Made by a program: the position numbers and the translations under genes
Notes under the pieces: model-generated
The model's database searches: none
Told to the model about the DNA's origin: nothing
What the model saw: the letters and a program-made list of their open reading frames with translations, nothing else
In this document: piece by piece, positions 11,020 through 23,800 of the stretch
How the letters are laid out: the number at the start of each line of letters is the position of its first letter
How positions within the stretch are numbered: the stretch's first letter is position 1
From: Ditylenchus dipsaci
Lineage: Eukaryota; Nematoda; Chromadorea; Rhabditida; Anguinidae
DNA: 64,000 bases
Direction of reading: 5' to 3'
Assembly (NCBI GenBank): GCA_004194705.1
Contig: SADC01001339.1
Span: forward strand, 310,001-374,000

Positions 11020-12230
11020 CTCTAGCTAAAATAGGCCAAATTTACGAAAATCGATGGTTTCGAGGTTTTTCTTTGACTGGTCTTATTGAAAATTTCTGAC
11101 TTTTTCTACAAGTCACAAGTTTCATCCACCAAAATGTAGCCAAGACTCTAGGCTTTCATTTGAGCTATAAAACCGAGAAAAAGTTTGTATAAAGTTAAGG
11201 CTGAAAATAAAAAACCTTTAACCATGTCAATTCGATGAAATCCTCAATATGACTATCCCAGTACTTTTCGGTAGTATCCTGGAACTGGCGTTATTTCGCG
11301 ATTTTAACTTACATACTCATTTGCAACCTTGCACTCAAAATTTAGCCTGCTTCTTGCCGTCATTTAAGTATGAGGTTGTATAAAGCATGTAAATTGAAAT
11401 CGCAAAAACAGTCACTTCCTAAATAATACCGAAATCCTACCCCTCAATAGTACTCATTTCTTCCCGGGCAAACCTTCGCCAGCTACCTTGTTTTTGAATT
11501 GATTTGGGTGCAAATTTTTTTATCTTGTTCCCATGAATTCTGACTTCAGACAGTCACTAAACACGTGGGCAAATAAATAAAATTGTGGGATAAATCTAAG
11601 TACGCATCATTTTGGCTGGTTTCCTTCAATTTCGGTGGTCATTTGGTCAAAATCGCTAAATTGAGGTAGTTGCTGACAGTGATGTTCCGTGTACACGATT
11701 CGATCGATTCAATAGATTATGATCGTTTACTTTTGTAATCGATTGAAATTGATAATTTCCGATACTTTTCTGTAATCAATTGTAAACTTTTGTTTCTTTG
11801 ATTAGTTTCATGTAATAGATTGTAAACTTTTGTTTCTTTCGATTAGTTTCATGTAACCGATTGTATATTTTTTATCCTTCCGTGTAATCAGACTAAAGAT
11901 AGATAGCGAAAACTGGCCAAAATTAGTCTTGAACCCAAACACCACCAAAAATCCAGGCTAAAATCCACCATCTCCAATCCGGAGAACAAGAATTTTTTGA
12001 ATCCTTATAACTTGGAAGGAAAGCCCTTGATCGGGCTGATCATCTTTTTTAAACGTAGAACAAATTAACCACGACCACCCTGAAAGTGGCGTGCAGGTAT
12101 GGCCAAAAGCCGCTGAAAGTTGGTTTTTGGAGTTTACTGCAGGGGTTTTACTTTGGGCGAAAACTCGATTTCGCACATCAGAATACCACTAAAGCCTAGT
12201 GTCCAATGACTGAGAGGAAATTCCATGTTT
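11020..12230. other. No gene seen
   Basis: I find no coding exon. A degenerate repeat with 'gtaatcgattgtaaacttttg' words lies at 11700-11890. The ORF at 11958-12176 on the minus strand has no recognisable domain and no splice context. Confidence 0.4.
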
Positions 12231-12254
12231 TTTAACGCGGGAAGGGCTGTAAAC

Positions 12255-12570
12255 TTTATTTTGTTCATACAAATTTTTTCTTTTGGTCACATTTTTTAGC
12301 TAAGAATCAGGGCTACCCAATAAAAATTTCCAGCCACAAATCTCTGAAAAAACTTTGATAAAAATGCGTTTCCTCTCACTCTGCCTTTCACTCTGCCATT
12401 CACTCTAATGACTGAAAGGCAGATTGAAAGGCAGATTGAAAGGCAGAGTGAGAGGAAACGCATTTTATCAAAGTTTTTTCAGAGATTTGTGATTGGAAAT
12501 TTTTTTTATTGGTTAGCCCTGATTCTTAGCTACAAAATGTGACCAAAAGAAAAAAATTGTATGAACAAAA
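12255..12570. repeat. Palindrome with GAAAGGCAGATT units at its centre
   Basis: The left arm (from 'ttttgttcatac') and the right arm ('gtatgaacaaaat') are inverted copies. The centre (12375-12465) has repeated CACTCTGCCTTT / AAAGGCAGAGTG units. Similar tandem words (GAGTGTGAGTGAAAGGCA) occur at 16880. Non-coding. Confidence 0.65.
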
Positions 12571-12837
12571 TAAAAGTCCCTGTCTGACTATAAAATTTGA
12601 ATTTCCACAAAATTTCAAAATCTAGGGCAAAAAAATATTCTTAGGGCAAAAACGAGTATCCTTAGGGCAAAAACGAGTATTCAACGGGCAAAAAATATTT
12701 CCTTTTCTTATTTTGGCGATATTGGTATTGGCTAATTTCGTTTCTACAAACATACGTTTGGCAAATTTCGTTTTGCTAAGTTTCTCTAGCCAAGAGCTTA
12801 CCAAACGATACTCTCGTTTGACAAATTTCGATGCGTA

Positions 12838-13072
12838 CTGTATTATTCTAAGACGGGCACCCTAATTTAAATCGTGTTTTTGGCATTGTGTTTTGACCCT
12901 TTTTGCAGACTGTTCTTATGCAAGTACCACTAATTTTGTAGCTCATCTCACGGCTACAAATGGTGTAATGTGTTAAAACATTAACAAAAAGTGGGTAAAA
13001 AACACAACGCCAAGAACACGATTTTGAACGAGGGGGTGCCCGTCTATTAGAATAAATACGGTAATTTTCGTT
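12838..13072. mobile_element. pogo-type MITE, TACCGTATT termini, 235 bp
   Basis: Left end TACTGTATTATTCTAAGACG and right end TCTATTAGAATAAATACGGTA are inverted, with about 75-bp arms (inner words GGGCACCC and AACACAATGCC). TA at both outer ends fits TA target duplication. The terminal sequence matches the ends of the pogo-type elements at 24156 and 54704, so it is a plausible non-autonomous partner. Confidence 0.75.
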
Positions 13073-13089
13073 GCGGGAAAACCTAAGTT

Positions 13090-13680
13090 TGGCAATTTTC
13101 GTTTAAAGGGCATGCTCGCCTAAGACAAAATTAGTCCCGCCAATTAAAAAATTCATTTGAACGGCTCTCTCCATATCCAAAACTGTTACATCTAAAAATG
13201 TTCTAGTTTTATCAGGTTCTCGCCAAAATTCAGCAAGTTTTAGCCTTCAATTCAATTTATTGTGATACAATACTTCGGCTTTCCCTCTAATACTATATGG
13301 AAAATAACAAATTTAAAATGAAAAGCTAGACCGTGCTGGAACTTTTGGCGAGAACCGGAAAACTAGAACCATTTTAGATGTAACAGTTTGATATGGAGAG
13401 AGCCCATTGAACATCTGTACGGATTTTCAACTTGTTTTTAATAAACCTTTCAAAACAAAATTTAGACCTTTTTTTTGTTAGAAACCAAGTTGAAAAATCG
13501 TACAGGAGTTCAATGATTCAGGAGAATTTTCGAATTGGTGGGGACAAATTGTAAAACACGTGAGCATGCCCTTTAACACAATCTTCCTCTAACCTACAGA
13601 AGTTAAATGATTGGGAAAATTGCAAATCGGCGGGATTAGTTATGAACGCGTTGCCATGCCCTTTTAACAGCTCTCACCCC
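13090..13680. repeat. Two inverted-repeat units of the 'GAACTTCTGTACGGATT' family
   Basis: 13390-13600 contains the conserved core (GAAACCAAGTTGAAAAATC, preceded by its inverse) that is shared with 40640-40860, 40968-41190, 50905-51141 and 51974-52209. 13145-13395 is a second palindrome (GAGAGAGCCGTTC-type ends with CAAATGTAACAG words). Outer GGGCATGC words mark both. Non-coding. Confidence 0.6.
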
Positions 13681-13885
13681 TCCTTTAAAGCTTTGCTATA
13701 CATGCTATGTGGGCAACTAAATCAAACATACTTCGGTTACTTTTCGAACCACAATAAATTTACATGGACATTACAACAATCTAATCCCAACGATCTCTTC
13801 TGATAAGGTCTTTCATCGTATCTTCGATTGTTCTGTGATGCTGCAGCAGATTCCCTACATTAGCCCTTCTTTTTTCAGCCTTCCA

Positions 13886-14448
13886 TCAGTTGTGTGGCGC
13901 TTCTCTTTTCCTGGCATCTTGGCTTGCTTTTCTGCGATCTTTTGCTGCTTCCTTAAATGCGGAAAGTTATTACCATTTTTTAAACAACTGCTCAGAAAAA
14001 CTTACCATTGGTCGGCTATAGTTCCGTACATCCGCACATAGGGCTTTCAGTCTTCTGAATATATTTAATCGGCTCTGATCCAAGCTAAAACCAAAAGAAT
14101 TTCAGGTGACATACCTCATCCAAGTAGGGATTGGCCAACCATCGCATAGTAATGTACTCCGCTTGATCGCCTTCTGCACTTCTACCACAGTGGCTTTCTT
14201 AACAGGAAGATTAGGCTTCAACCTGAAAAACAATAAAGAATATTAGATGAGAACAAATTGCAGGAGATATAAATTGATTACGCTCTGTTACTACAAAGCA
14301 ACGGCCCACGGTATCCAACTTCCCAAATCCTACGATCCCACTGAAATAAATAGAAATTTAATAAAGAAGAGTGAAAAATTATCTTAGCACATACAGCTGG
14401 CTTGTTAAGATTCACAATCTGCTTGCCAAGCTGTGTCGACAAATGCAT
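13886..14448 (-). CDS. Uncharacterised basic protein, about 121 aa, five exons
   Basis: I do not recognise the family. Exons on the minus strand: 14448-14395 (ATG; an in-frame TAA lies just upstream), 14340-14282, 14222-14115, 14084-14006 and 13951-13886 (TGA). All four introns are GT-AG, 31-60 nt, and the phases (0, 2, 2, 0) agree without any correction, which is good evidence for a real gene. The product starts MHLSTQLGKQIVNLNKP, has WDRRIWEVGYRGPLL, then a basic stretch, and ends in a charged helix (AAKDRRKASQDARKRE). The size and basic character would suit an organellar or ribosome-associated protein, but that is only a guess. In exon 3 a second frame is also open and looks protein-like (ITMRWLANPYLDE), so an indel in exon 3 cannot be excluded. 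A plus-strand ATG starts 20 bp upstream in the opposite direction. Confidence 0.5.
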
Positions 14449-14449
14449 T

Positions 14450-15240
14450 TAATTATCTAAACAAGCAATGGTTTTAGGAAGCGAATTTGTCTCCAAACAA
14501 AAGAAACAGGTTAATTTAAGGCTACGTGCAGCAAAATACCACGTATTTAAGTCATTTTCATGCGACCATTTATTAATCCAAGCAAAAAATTGTCAATTTG
14601 AACAACAAGGTAACACAAATCTGCGAGAAGATATGCAGTATTTGACACAACCAGACAGACACAGCCAACAAACATAAAATCAAATATTATCGATCTCAAG
14701 ATACAATATTTTCTCTATTGATTACCCTCTGCAAAAGTAACAAAATGGATCCAATATGTTCCTTGAAATGTCGTTTTAGATAAAATTTTGTCGTCGAGTT
14801 GGTGAAGCGATGCAAACAAGTCTTGCGCAGAATTAAAGGTTGGACCGGGAACATCAATATCAAAATTGTACAATTTATGGAAAAAATACCCGAATTTTCG
14901 AGGCACGACAGAAAATGCGACACCTTATTTATCGAGTCCTTACAAAGCTTTCAGATGGTTCCTCAAAAATTGGTCTACTTTTGAATAAATTTTGCAATTC
15001 TGATAATGATGAGGTGAAATATCGATTAGCGACACTTTTTGAACAAACTGAAAATAGCTCAAAAATAAAAATTGGCGGAAACGCGACAGCCAAACGTTTA
15101 CATTATAGAGTCGCCACACCCGCTTGCAATGGAGCGACTGGCAATCAAAACACACTTTAGTGGTCCGTTTTTTTTCTTTTTTCAAAATCGAATGAGAAAT
15201 CTGATTGGGTTTGGGTAGTAGGGTCATCAATACCCGATTA
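14450..15240. other. No clear gene; repeated GCGACA words
   Basis: Plus-strand ORFs at 14468-14677 and 14840-15160 have no domain I recognise and no consistent splice signals joining them. Words such as TATCGAGTC, AGCGACAC and ATAGAGTCG recur and may belong to an old repeat. Left unassigned. Confidence 0.35.
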
Positions 15241-15244
15241 GACA

Positions 15245-15430
15245 CTTTTGGGTATGGATTTTTCTGGCACAGAAAGATTTCTTTTGGTGCGAACCGGCCT
15301 TTTTTGTTGTGAAAAGTTTGGTGCAAATAGGATCTTTTTTGGTGCAAAGTGGTTCTTTTTAAAGCAAATCGGATCTTTTTGCATCCGATTTGCACCAAAA
15401 AAAATCTTTTGTACCAGAAAAAATGCATAT
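15245..15430. repeat. Short foldback with TTTGGTGCAAA tandem arms
   Basis: Left arm: several TTTGGTGCAAAT/TTTTTTGGTGC units. Right arm: inverted TTTGCACCAAAAAAA. The outer ends read GGTATGGATTTTTCTGG and its inverse (CCAGAAAAAATGCATATCC). About 185 bp; the ORFs on both strands are repeat-derived. Confidence 0.6.
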
Positions 15431-15569
15431 CCTTCTTTTATTAAAAAAAAAAGAATTCATCAGCTCTTAAACCCCATATGCTCAATGTTCAAGATATTCA
15501 GTCATCGTGAAAAACGCGTATTTTATTAGTGTCTCTGATTTGTAACCTGGTGACTCTATTATCGAATAA

Positions 15570-15710
15570 GAGGCGCTACTGTAATATACCCCCCCCTCCC
15601 AAAAAAACCCTCCTGTAATATAACACCCCTGAAAATTATTGGGGGGGGGGTATATTACAGCAGCTTTTTGGGGTGTGGGGGGGGTATATGACAGTAGCTC
15701 GAATAAGATA
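15570..15710. repeat. C/G-run palindrome with TATTACAGTAGC ends
   Basis: CTACTGTAATATACCCCCCC on the left is answered by GGGGGTATATTACAGCAGC and then GGGGTATATGACAGTAGC on the right. The same end occurs at 52240. Related in style to the TAGTAGCGAATACCCC family. Confidence 0.55.
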
Positions 15711-15837
15711 TTTCAGTAAAACAAATTCCGTATTTTTTTTATTAATCCCCCAATCTCTAATAAACCAAAACCATCCTTTTTTGACTTCAGAGTTAAAGCC
15801 ATTTTTGATTGACAATTTTCGGGATTACTACTCATTT

Positions 15838-17170
15838 GCGCAAAACTCATTTGCGCAAACTCATTTGCGCAAATTTTTTAAAGTTACAGGTTCGAATCGA
15901 GGTGGTAGCAGAAAGTATTTTTCTTGAATAACAACCATAAACTAGTTTTTATAAGATCAGTAAATCTCAGGTTGGATAGGAGGTCCACCTGGTACTTCTT
16001 TTGAATAGGCATCCAGCTCCAGAATCCGATATTTTGGATTAAGCTGAAAGTATTATAAATCAATGTACCCTATCCAAAATCGTGTCCTGAACACGGTTTG
16101 TTAAGACCAAAATGCTGTTTTAACCAACTGGAATATCAATACCGTGGGTAGTTACCCACTCCAAGGTGGTCGACCTTAAACTTTTGTGGATTATTGTGAG
16201 TAGACAACAAATTTTGCATGCCTAAATCAATCCAAATAAAAAGCTTTTGGAACATGGAAAACGTAAAAATTTTTTGATCCAAGTGGACGACCACTTGGTT
16301 TTGTTATACCTAGGTGGTCGTACCCAGGTTGAAGAACTCAGGTAAAACTCCGGGTAGTAATATTTTCGTCTTGTAAAGAACTCTTAAAATTTAAAATTTT
16401 TTCTATGATCCAACTTCAATTCCACTAAATAATCCATGCACCAACTAGACCAAGTGGTCGTCCACTTGGATCAAAATTTTTTACGTTTTTATGTTCCAAA
16501 ACTTGTTTTTTGGACTAATTCAGGCATGCTGAAGGTGGTTTGATAGTGGTGAAATGCCGTTTCGTCGAGTATTTTTTGAGTATTCGGCAATAATTGATTT
16601 TACCAAAACTCAAGAAATACCATACAAAACGGTATTTTACCACTATCAAACCATTTTCGGCATACCCGAATTAGTCCAGAAAACAAGTTTTAAGGCCCGA
16701 AAAAGTAAAAAAAGTTTTTGCTCCAGGTTTTTGCTCCAAGTGGACGACCACTTGGTTTGGTCGGTTAAGACTAAAAAATTAAAATTACAGCAAAATTTTT
16801 ACTGAAAGTGAGAGTCCAAAAAGTCATTTAATACACTGAAAGTGAATATAATACTGAGAGGCAAATTTTCCTATTGGGTACAACACTGAGAGTGTGAGTG
16901 AAAGGCATAGTGGGAGTGAGAGGAGAAACCACTAATGGATACGTGGCCTTACAGGACTACTCCAGGACTGGGGTTTCTATTTCAAATCGTGTTCAGGACA
17001 CGATTCTGAATGGGTATGATACCTTCAAAGCTTTTCCAGTGAAGAAAAAATAATTTCTGCTACCATCGGGATTCGAACCTGTAACTTTAAAAATTTGCGC
17101 AAATGAGTTTTGCGCAAATGAGTTTGCGCAAATGAGTTTTGCGCAAATGAGTTTTGCGCAAATGATATAG
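15838..17170. repeat. Composite foldback with CTCATTTGCGCAAA arms and tRNA-like word
   Basis: The left arm (15838-15885) has three CTCATTTGCGCAAA units and the right arm (17085-17165) five inverted ones. Directly inside, both arms carry ACAGGTTCGAATC (tRNA B-box-like) next to GCTACCA/TGGTAGC. The interior has an inverted pair of the CCAAGTGGTCGTCCACTTGG family (16260-16760), also seen at 506-995 and 29440-30080. No transposase ORF. This is a layered set of insertions; I did not resolve their order. Confidence 0.6.
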
Positions 17171-17186
17171 TAACGATTTCGGATTG

Positions 17187-17475
17187 TCGGGCAGCGAGCG
17201 ATTGCGCAATTTCAAATTGCGCAAATGCAGACTGCGCGAATTCAAATCGCGCCAAAATCTTGATAAGGCTTAACATTGTTAGGAATAATGTTAAACCATA
17301 AATTTTCAATCAAAACCATGGTGGTATTTTCACTTGCTTTTTTTGTTATTTCTAACAATCGACATGCCGATTTTTAGAAAAAATCTGGTAAGCTGATTTT
17401 AGCGCAATCTGCGTTTGCGCAATTTGAACCTTGCGCAATCTGAATTGCGCAATTTGAAATTGCTCGCTGCCCGGA
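17187..17475. repeat. Foldback with ATTGCGCAATTT arms
   Basis: Left arm CGGGCAGCGAGCGATTGCGC and right arm its inverse, each with several TTGCGCAATTTGAA units. The centre is about 150 bp of unrelated sequence. It abuts the composite element on its left. Confidence 0.6.
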
Positions 17476-17507
17476 TTTTCTCGAGGGTTGAAAAATAATC
17501 CCCCATG

Positions 17508-17634
17508 AGGGTTTAATAGAGAAAATACGGTATATTATTTCCTCTAATTATCCCTCATGAGATAATAAATTTCGATCGTATCAAAACGCTGAAAGGGAAG
17601 AATAGCATGGGAACCATTAGAGGGAAATATGGTA
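17508..17634. mobile_element. pogo-type short element, TACGGTA/TATTTCCTCTAAT ends
   Basis: Contains TTAATAGAGAAAATACGGTA followed by TATTATTTCCTCTAATTATC and closes with ATTAGAGGGAAATATGGTA. The words match the CCGTATTT...CTAATA termini of the pogo-type elements in this window. The arrangement suggests two abutting copies or one rearranged copy. Confidence 0.5.
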
Positions 17635-17881
17635 GTTTGTAGCTCTACTGGTGAATTTATGATGAATAAATAAATTTTGTGAAACAATTACAATTCTTAC
17701 ATGCGTATTCCTAAAGTGGAATTATAATCTGATAATCAATCAAACTTTCATACTATAAATTATAATTTGTTTTACAAAATCTATTCGCAGAGTCAACAAG
17801 TTTCTGGATGTCGATTTGATGACTCTAATTTGTCAATAAAAAAAAGAATCTAGTATTTCGGATGTGAAGCACATGAGCTGT

Positions 17882-20800
17882 TTACATCATCCTTGAGCCA
17901 GCACTACCCGCCCTGATTTGCTGTTGGTTTTCATTTTGGTAGACCCCTCCACCACACTTCTGTTTCTTCAATTCCAGTATCAGGAATTTGAGTCCTTGTG
18001 TCCATTTGGCACCATTACTCATTTCGCCTGGAAAGGTGATTTGGAGTTGCTCGAAGAATTGCCAAGCTTCCTCGTAGGCTCCTCTGTCCACTGCTGTAAA
18101 TATGAATAAATTAATTGTAGGCAATAATTGAACTCTATTTAACCAAATATTTACCATCCACCACAAAGTTGAGCTTTTTCAAGCAGGATTCAGATAGATG
18201 GCCAAGTGTCACCAATTCATTTAATTGACCAAGATTCAATTGAATGCCTTCCCGCATAGGCCCCTAAATCAGATTTTCTAAACTATTTTCACTTTTGGCT
18301 AGCTTTACCTGCGGTAAGCGAATTGTGGCTTTGATTAAAAATTGAACCTAAATTTGAAATATTTATTTTAATGATTAATAGTTTAATTTTTTGTTAGAAA
18401 TTTTTTCCGTTAAAACGTTTTTCATGATTTTACACCAGGGTTGCCAGATGTCCTTATTTATAAGATTTGTCCTTATTTCGGGACTCCAAATCTCATTATT
18501 TTTTTTTAAATTTTTAGTCAAGATCGTTTATTTTAGCATCAAAAGAGCAATAGGCACTATATAAAATTGCATATTTTTGCCAAAAACCCTAAAATGTCCT
18601 TATTTCGAAGAAATGTCCTTATTTAAAAAAAATTCTGGCAGCGCTGCTTTATACACATTCATTTGTGGATTTGGTGTGTAAAAAAATCGATGACACTTGT
18701 AATTTGCAAATTTGAAATGCGCTTTTATGTAGCAAAAAAACCGCCTGCAAGTAGCTTGTACAAAGCAGATAAATTGGCTATTGCTGTGTGTGATCTTGTT
18801 CAGTTAATTTGGCTCAACGCATGTATTAGCGCTAAACCAACTCAAACTGAACACAACACCTGTTCTCTCAGGGTTTGTATCCGGTTTTTTTTAAAAGAAT
18901 TATCTATTACTGTATTTCTTTAACATTGATAGGAGTCCCAGGGCTTCTACTTGTTGGATACTAAAAAATCTGAAAATTTTGAGGTCAATCTCAGGGTTTT
19001 CGGGTGCTCAACACAGATCTAATCTAAAACAGGGCTCTCAGATTTCTTTTCAAAAATGGGAACATTTGCTCAAAATAAAGAATTTTTGGTATTTTCCCTA
19101 AATTTGCTATCTTATGCAGTGCTTATCGCTTTTTGCTGCCAAAAAATAAGATTTTGACTAAAAATTTCGAACAAAATAAGATTTGGAATTCCAAAATAAT
19201 TATGAATGAGGACATCTGGGAGCCCTGATCTAAAAAGTGCAATTGCTAGAGCTCGTGGTGGTTAAAAAAACGCAGCAAACAAATTCGCAAAAAGTTGATT
19301 CTTGGCTGAAATACGCAAAACTCGAAGTTATTGGAAGCTTGTATTAACACTTACAGTACGTCTCGACACGTCAGTATATTCCAGTGCAGAATTTCACAGC
19401 GAACACGTCTATGCTTTTTTCTCAGATAAAAAGTGGTTTTTTAAACTCTCAAAGTGTGGTCATCGTGCTCAACAAAGTTGAATTTAAAAATAATTCTTTT
19501 TTGAATTGACCTGGTACCCACCTTTCAAAATATTCCTATCGACGGCGAGCATGCCACTTTGAAGAGCATTTTAAAATTTTATTTAATAAATTTAAAATCC
19601 GAAAAACAGGCTATATAGAAATATAGACTGTATAGTAGTGTGGCTAGGAATCGATATTTGGACTGGAACTGGAATTTTAGTTTTGCTAAACCGGAACCGG
19701 AATCGAAATTTCACTTTTGCCGAAACCAAAACCGGAGCCGAAAAAAAGAATTTTTGGGAAAAGTTTGCTGCCTGTTTACATAATGTTTATTTTATTTATA
19801 TATGTAACACAAAAAAATCGTTTAAAAGTTGAAAATACGCGTTCAAAATCAGCCGAGCAAGAGCAAAATTATGATAGAGTTGGGCTCGAATTGATCTTTG
19901 CAAAAGATTTTGACAAAATTCTAATTTATTTATCAGAAAGTTCTTATGAATGTTTCTTTCATCCTGTTAAGCAGAAAAAAATGAGTCCGACAGGTGATTT
20001 TAGGTCACTTTTCAAAAATACGAGTATGTATGGGGGGGGGGGTATAAGTAGCCACCTACCAGTTGAGGTCCATTTAAGGAACATCTCCTGCGGCTTGGTT
20101 GGAGGTATGTAGGTGGTGGGTCGGGTTGTGTGGCCGCCTGTGCTGACTGTCACTAATAGTGTTGGGAGGCGAAAATATAAGGATGAGGGGTCTTCTCCCT
20201 CATAATTTCTCATTTGGTTGGCGGAGTGGCTGCTGTTACTTGTAGGGGAATGAATGATTGAAAGGCCACTTCTCGTTGGATAGTTGTGGTTGCAGAGCTT
20301 TGCCTTGCTGGTTGCTGCACTTGGGTGGTTGAAGGTGGACTGGCTGGCACTCGACAACTAAAAATCAGAAAATGTTTGTTTTTACAGATATAGTTAGTTA
20401 AAAGGATCATAGCAGTTAACGACAACTACAGGGTGATTCATTATAAACGCCCCATTAAATTTCGTTCATGACTTTTTTATAAGTGAACTTTGACGATATC
20501 TTTCTTTATTCTCTAGCTGAGACCTTAGGGAAGAGAATGGTACAAAAATATATTTTAGCTGTGTTCATCATATCTTTGACAACATTGGTATTTTTAGATA
20601 GGTTTTAGATGCGACATTCTCTTAAAGAACGATCTCAATTCGTAGATTGCTTTATTGAAGAAGAAAAAAGTGCCGCTTAATTTTAAAAAAGAGATCTAAG
20701 AGAATTCGGACGGGCGCGGCAGTGCCGGATAAGAAAAAAATGAATAAATGGTACGCAAAGTTCAAAGAAGGCGATTTAAAAAAAAACAAGAAGAACTTGA

Positions 20801-23800
20801 CAAGGTTATTTGTTCTACTAATAGGGAATGTTGTTAATTCTTTCATTGGATTTTTCATTAGCCTTGTATCGAATCGTCAGTATACCAAACAAAGATATAC
20901 CAAAAAATGTACTAAACAATAGAGTTGAAAATATGTCTTGGTCCCTAGTAGGGACTGAAACACAAAAAATTAATAAATATGCTTAAGTCTGCCTTGAAGT
21001 ACCCTAAGCTTAAGCACAAGATAAAAAAGCAACGAGGAGATTAAGGCATTTTGTATGTAAGTATTATTGGCACAGGCTCTAATCTCAACAAAAGTAGAAA
21101 TGGGTAGAGCCTAATAGGAGGGGACTGAAATTTAAAAAACAATCGGGCTACTTTCTAATTTTTGTGATATTTTAAATGAAATGTGCCACTTCAGTTATAT
21201 TAAAAACCGAAAAACCAGCATGCAACACACAAAAACAAGCAGTAGACAAGAAGGCAAAAATCGATTGTTTTATTCTAGTCAAAGAGCCCCTTTGTCCAAT
21301 TCATGAGGGAATGTTGTGTATGCCTAATCCACACACACCTGACCAGGTAATCCACAATGGTGCTTAATTAGCTGGCCAGCTAGAGACACTTACCCCGCAA
21401 TTTGTACAGGATGAGGATTTCCGGATGCAGGAAGTGTTGTGTTGATGCAGAAGTAGCATATGCTTGTGTTAGTGGTTGATTATTGAATGTGGATGACGGT
21501 ACTACTCCGACTCCTGCTACAGACACCTCTGCAACATCAATACTATTATTTACGTCAAATATAATGATATTTTAATAGCAAAAATAAAACCAATAAAACT
21601 TTTGCCAATGAGATCTATTTTGCCAATGGAATCTTTTTGCCAATGATATCACTTCGCTAATGGTATGCTTTCGCTAATAGCTTCTTTTCTCAAGTATTGT
21701 TATTTCATTGTCAGGCATTTTGTAGTCAGTAAGATGATCTACAAAATGAGTGGTAATTGCCGGACAAAGGAATAACAATACTTGAGAAAAAAAAGTTATT
21801 AGCGAAAACATACCATTAGTGAAGTGGTCTCATTGGCAAAAAGATGCCATTAGCAAAAAGATCTTATTGGCAAAAGTTTCATTGGCAAAACGATGACGCC
21901 CCTGTTTTGAGCTTTCATGTAATCCAAAATATTTAATCTTTAAAGAAAAATAATCTTCAGAATTATAGTTCTTGGCCAGTGTTGTTCCAGCGCCAGCGCC
22001 TCCATTAAAAATTTTTGGCTCCGGCGCCAGCTCCTCCTATCTAAAAAAATTTGCCCAAACGCCGGCGCCAGCGCCGGCGTTGATAGTTTTATTTTTGATG
22101 TAAATTTTATGAAAAAAATATGTAATTTTATTAACAGTATGTTTTTTACCGGGAAAGTATAAATAATTTTTGTTATCTATATTGATAAGCAGCATACCGT
22201 ATTAATTACCTCTATTAACTGCCCATGCTTAGTTTTTTTAAACCCATAAAAAGTCTGAAAATGTTAAGGTCGATTTTGAGATTTTTGGTGCTTGACAAAA
22301 ATCTAAAAAGTGAATTGTTTGAGGTCGTGATAATTTTAATGAAATATTTTACCTATGCTGAGAAATATCCATATTGGTTTTGTGAAAAAAGTTATGTAAA
22401 ATAATTTTATGGCATATGATGGCTTGGTTATATTTAATAAACTAGTAAAATAAAAGATCAAGAAAAAAACAGCGCCGGAGCCATAGCCGGAGGTATTCGC
22501 TACTAGGGTCGAATTTTCGAATCTAATTTTGTAGATTAATATTATTTTAATCTAATATTTTCGAATATAACTTTTAATTTCTGATCAAAATACCACCATA
22601 ACAATTTAATTTCATGGCTCTACCCCGTTAGCGCCCAAATCGTTTGCGCCAAAAATCGTTACAGCCAAAACCGTTACATTTTTTTTATTAATTAGCTTGC
22701 TACATATAGCTTTTCTAAGTAATTTCGTGCATATTGTCATTTACAAATTTATACTCAAATTGATGCCAGAGAGACGGGCTACATTTTGAGCATGAGGTTG
22801 TAAATGATCACACCTGCAAAATTTACTAAAAACTCCGAAATTTCCGGAATTCTGGACTTTTTTGAGAACTTTTGGAGTTTTAATCAATTTTTCAGATGTG
22901 TCATTCACTACCTCATGCTCAAATGTAGCCCGTCTCTCTGGCATCAATTTGAGTATGAACTAGAGTTGTAGAAATTCCCGGAAATATAGAAAACCTGGGA
23001 ATGTTCCCGGGAATATTCCCGGGAACATTGGGAATATTCCCGGGAATATTCCCAATATAGGGGAAAATATCGGGAAACCCGGGAATATTCCCAATGTTCC
23101 CAGGAATATTCCCAGGAATATTCCCGGAATATTCCCATTGTAGAACCCTAGTATAAACTTGTAAAAGACAATATGCACGAAATTACTTAGAAAAGCTATA
23201 TGTAGCAAGCTAATTAATTAAAAATGTAACGGTTTTTGCTGTAACGATTTTTGGCGCAAACGATTTGGGCGCTAACGGGGTAGAGCCAATTTCATGCAAA
23301 GGAGCATTCGAAGTTAAAACTACAATAAAAAGCATAACATCGCAAAAAAAATAACAAAAGAAAAAAAATAAAAAGCACACGGTGGAAGTCGAACTCGAGA
23401 GCATCACAAATTTTTGAACACCGGTCAGTCAGATAAACAAAAGTGGTAGTCTTCAAAAAGCGATGAAAAAACAATGCCACGAACATGTTTTTGAATTGTG
23501 GGGCATTTATTAGAGCGTAAGTCTAACCTTTTGAAAGCCGTGATTAGTGAGATTGGCGGTTGGCACCATTGGAGTGAATGCAGAGGCTGGGTGAGTGTTG
23601 AGCTGCTGGGGTTGAGGTGCAGTCATAAAACAAGAGGGGTTATGTTGTGCAGGCTGACCGAAGGGTGGCTGTTGCATCATTGCTTGATCAGCCGTACCTA
23701 ATGCTGCTTGATTCTGAGGTTGTTGACCATAGTTGTGGTTGGCAACTGCTGGTTGGTTGTATTGTTGCTGATGGTGAGGGTTGTGCTGCTGCATGGCTGG

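Noticed and set aside
10581..11099. Several overlapping Ala/Arg-rich ORFs on both strands
   Set aside because: They translate the ATCGCAGCGCAAC minisatellite in different frames; no splice context or domain.
14840..15160. 106-codon plus-strand ORF
   Set aside because: No domain recognised, no splice partners, and it contains recurring repeat words; not supported as a gene.
17882..18093. Sec31 as the identity of the minus-strand gene
   Set aside because: The C-terminal domain is shared, but GWNDPP lies near the first Met and there is no space for the Sec31 WD40 and alpha-solenoid before the divergent DMXL gene. SRA1 fits better, though not proved.
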